Positions 5,237 through 5,255 of a stretch of 5,255 nt of DNA are shown piece after piece. This DNA is from Pseudomonadota bacterium. Lineage in GTDB: Bacteria; BMS3Abin14. The stretch lies in contig DAOVVW010000101.1 of NCBI GenBank assembly GCA_030636965.1, positions 1 to 5,255 on the forward strand, given 5' to 3'. The stretch's first letter is position 1. Each line of letters starts with the position of its first letter. The notes beneath the pieces are model-generated. The model was not told where the DNA came from. It did no database searches and worked only from the letters and a program-made list of their open reading frames with translations. The position numbers were made by a program, and so were the translations under genes.

Positions 5237-5255
5237 ACATCCAATCTTCGTAAAT

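Noticed and set aside
5225..5255. ATG-started frame open at the right window edge (MKCFTSNLRK)
   Set aside because: Only ten codons are visible, there is no properly spaced ribosome binding site, and it overlaps the right end of the long inverted repeat. It could still be the start of the next gene.

Overview
The window is the distal part of a bacterial alpha ribosomal-protein operon (rpsM 3' end, rpsK, rpsD, rpoA, rplQ), closed by a strong intrinsic terminator. A fused two-domain ECF-type ABC ATPase gene follows on the same strand. The window ends in about 300 bases of gene-free DNA full of short repeats and inverted repeats. All genes are on the + strand. The proteins are clearly bacterial. 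The RpoA sequence, with an [19 protein letters not shown] block and an [19 protein letters not shown] block in the C-terminal domain, reads to me most like Deltaproteobacteria/Desulfobacterota. That is from memory of the family, not from a search, so it is only a moderate-confidence guess.

Layout. 1-54: last 17 codons and stop of rpsM. 55-233: an unusually long 179-base spacer for this position, packed with inverted repeats. Among them are two mutually exclusive hairpins sharing one strand, and a possible 25-codon reading frame whose stop touches the rpsK start. 234-2319: rpsK, rpsD (TTG start, zinc-type S4) and rpoA, closely spaced. 2320-2381: short spacer with a small hairpin. 2382-3047: rplQ, whose product is a normal L17 core plus a 98-residue Lys/Ala/Glu/Pro tail like histone H1. 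3077-3109: terminator. 3116-3215: heptanucleotide repeats in two opposing arms. 3226-4947: ABC ATPase. 4948-5255: two arrays of a 9-base CACRGAG repeat, then an imperfect inverted repeat about 180 bases long.

How it works together. S11, S4 and S13 belong to the small ribosomal subunit, L17 to the large one, and RpoA nucleates RNA polymerase assembly, so the operon couples ribosome and polymerase synthesis. In E. coli, S4 represses this operon by binding its mRNA. The structured rpsM-rpsK spacer could be a different, internal control point that would act on rpsK through rplQ only, but that is inference. The ATPase would power an ECF micronutrient transporter. Its membrane partner (EcfT) and substrate-binding S component are not in the window.

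Most of the window is ordinary housekeeping sequence. The parts worth a second look are the rpsM-rpsK spacer, the L17 tail, the Q-loop substitution in the ATPase, and the palindromic element at the right end. I see no defence system, CRISPR array, tRNA, rRNA, transposase or recombinase.
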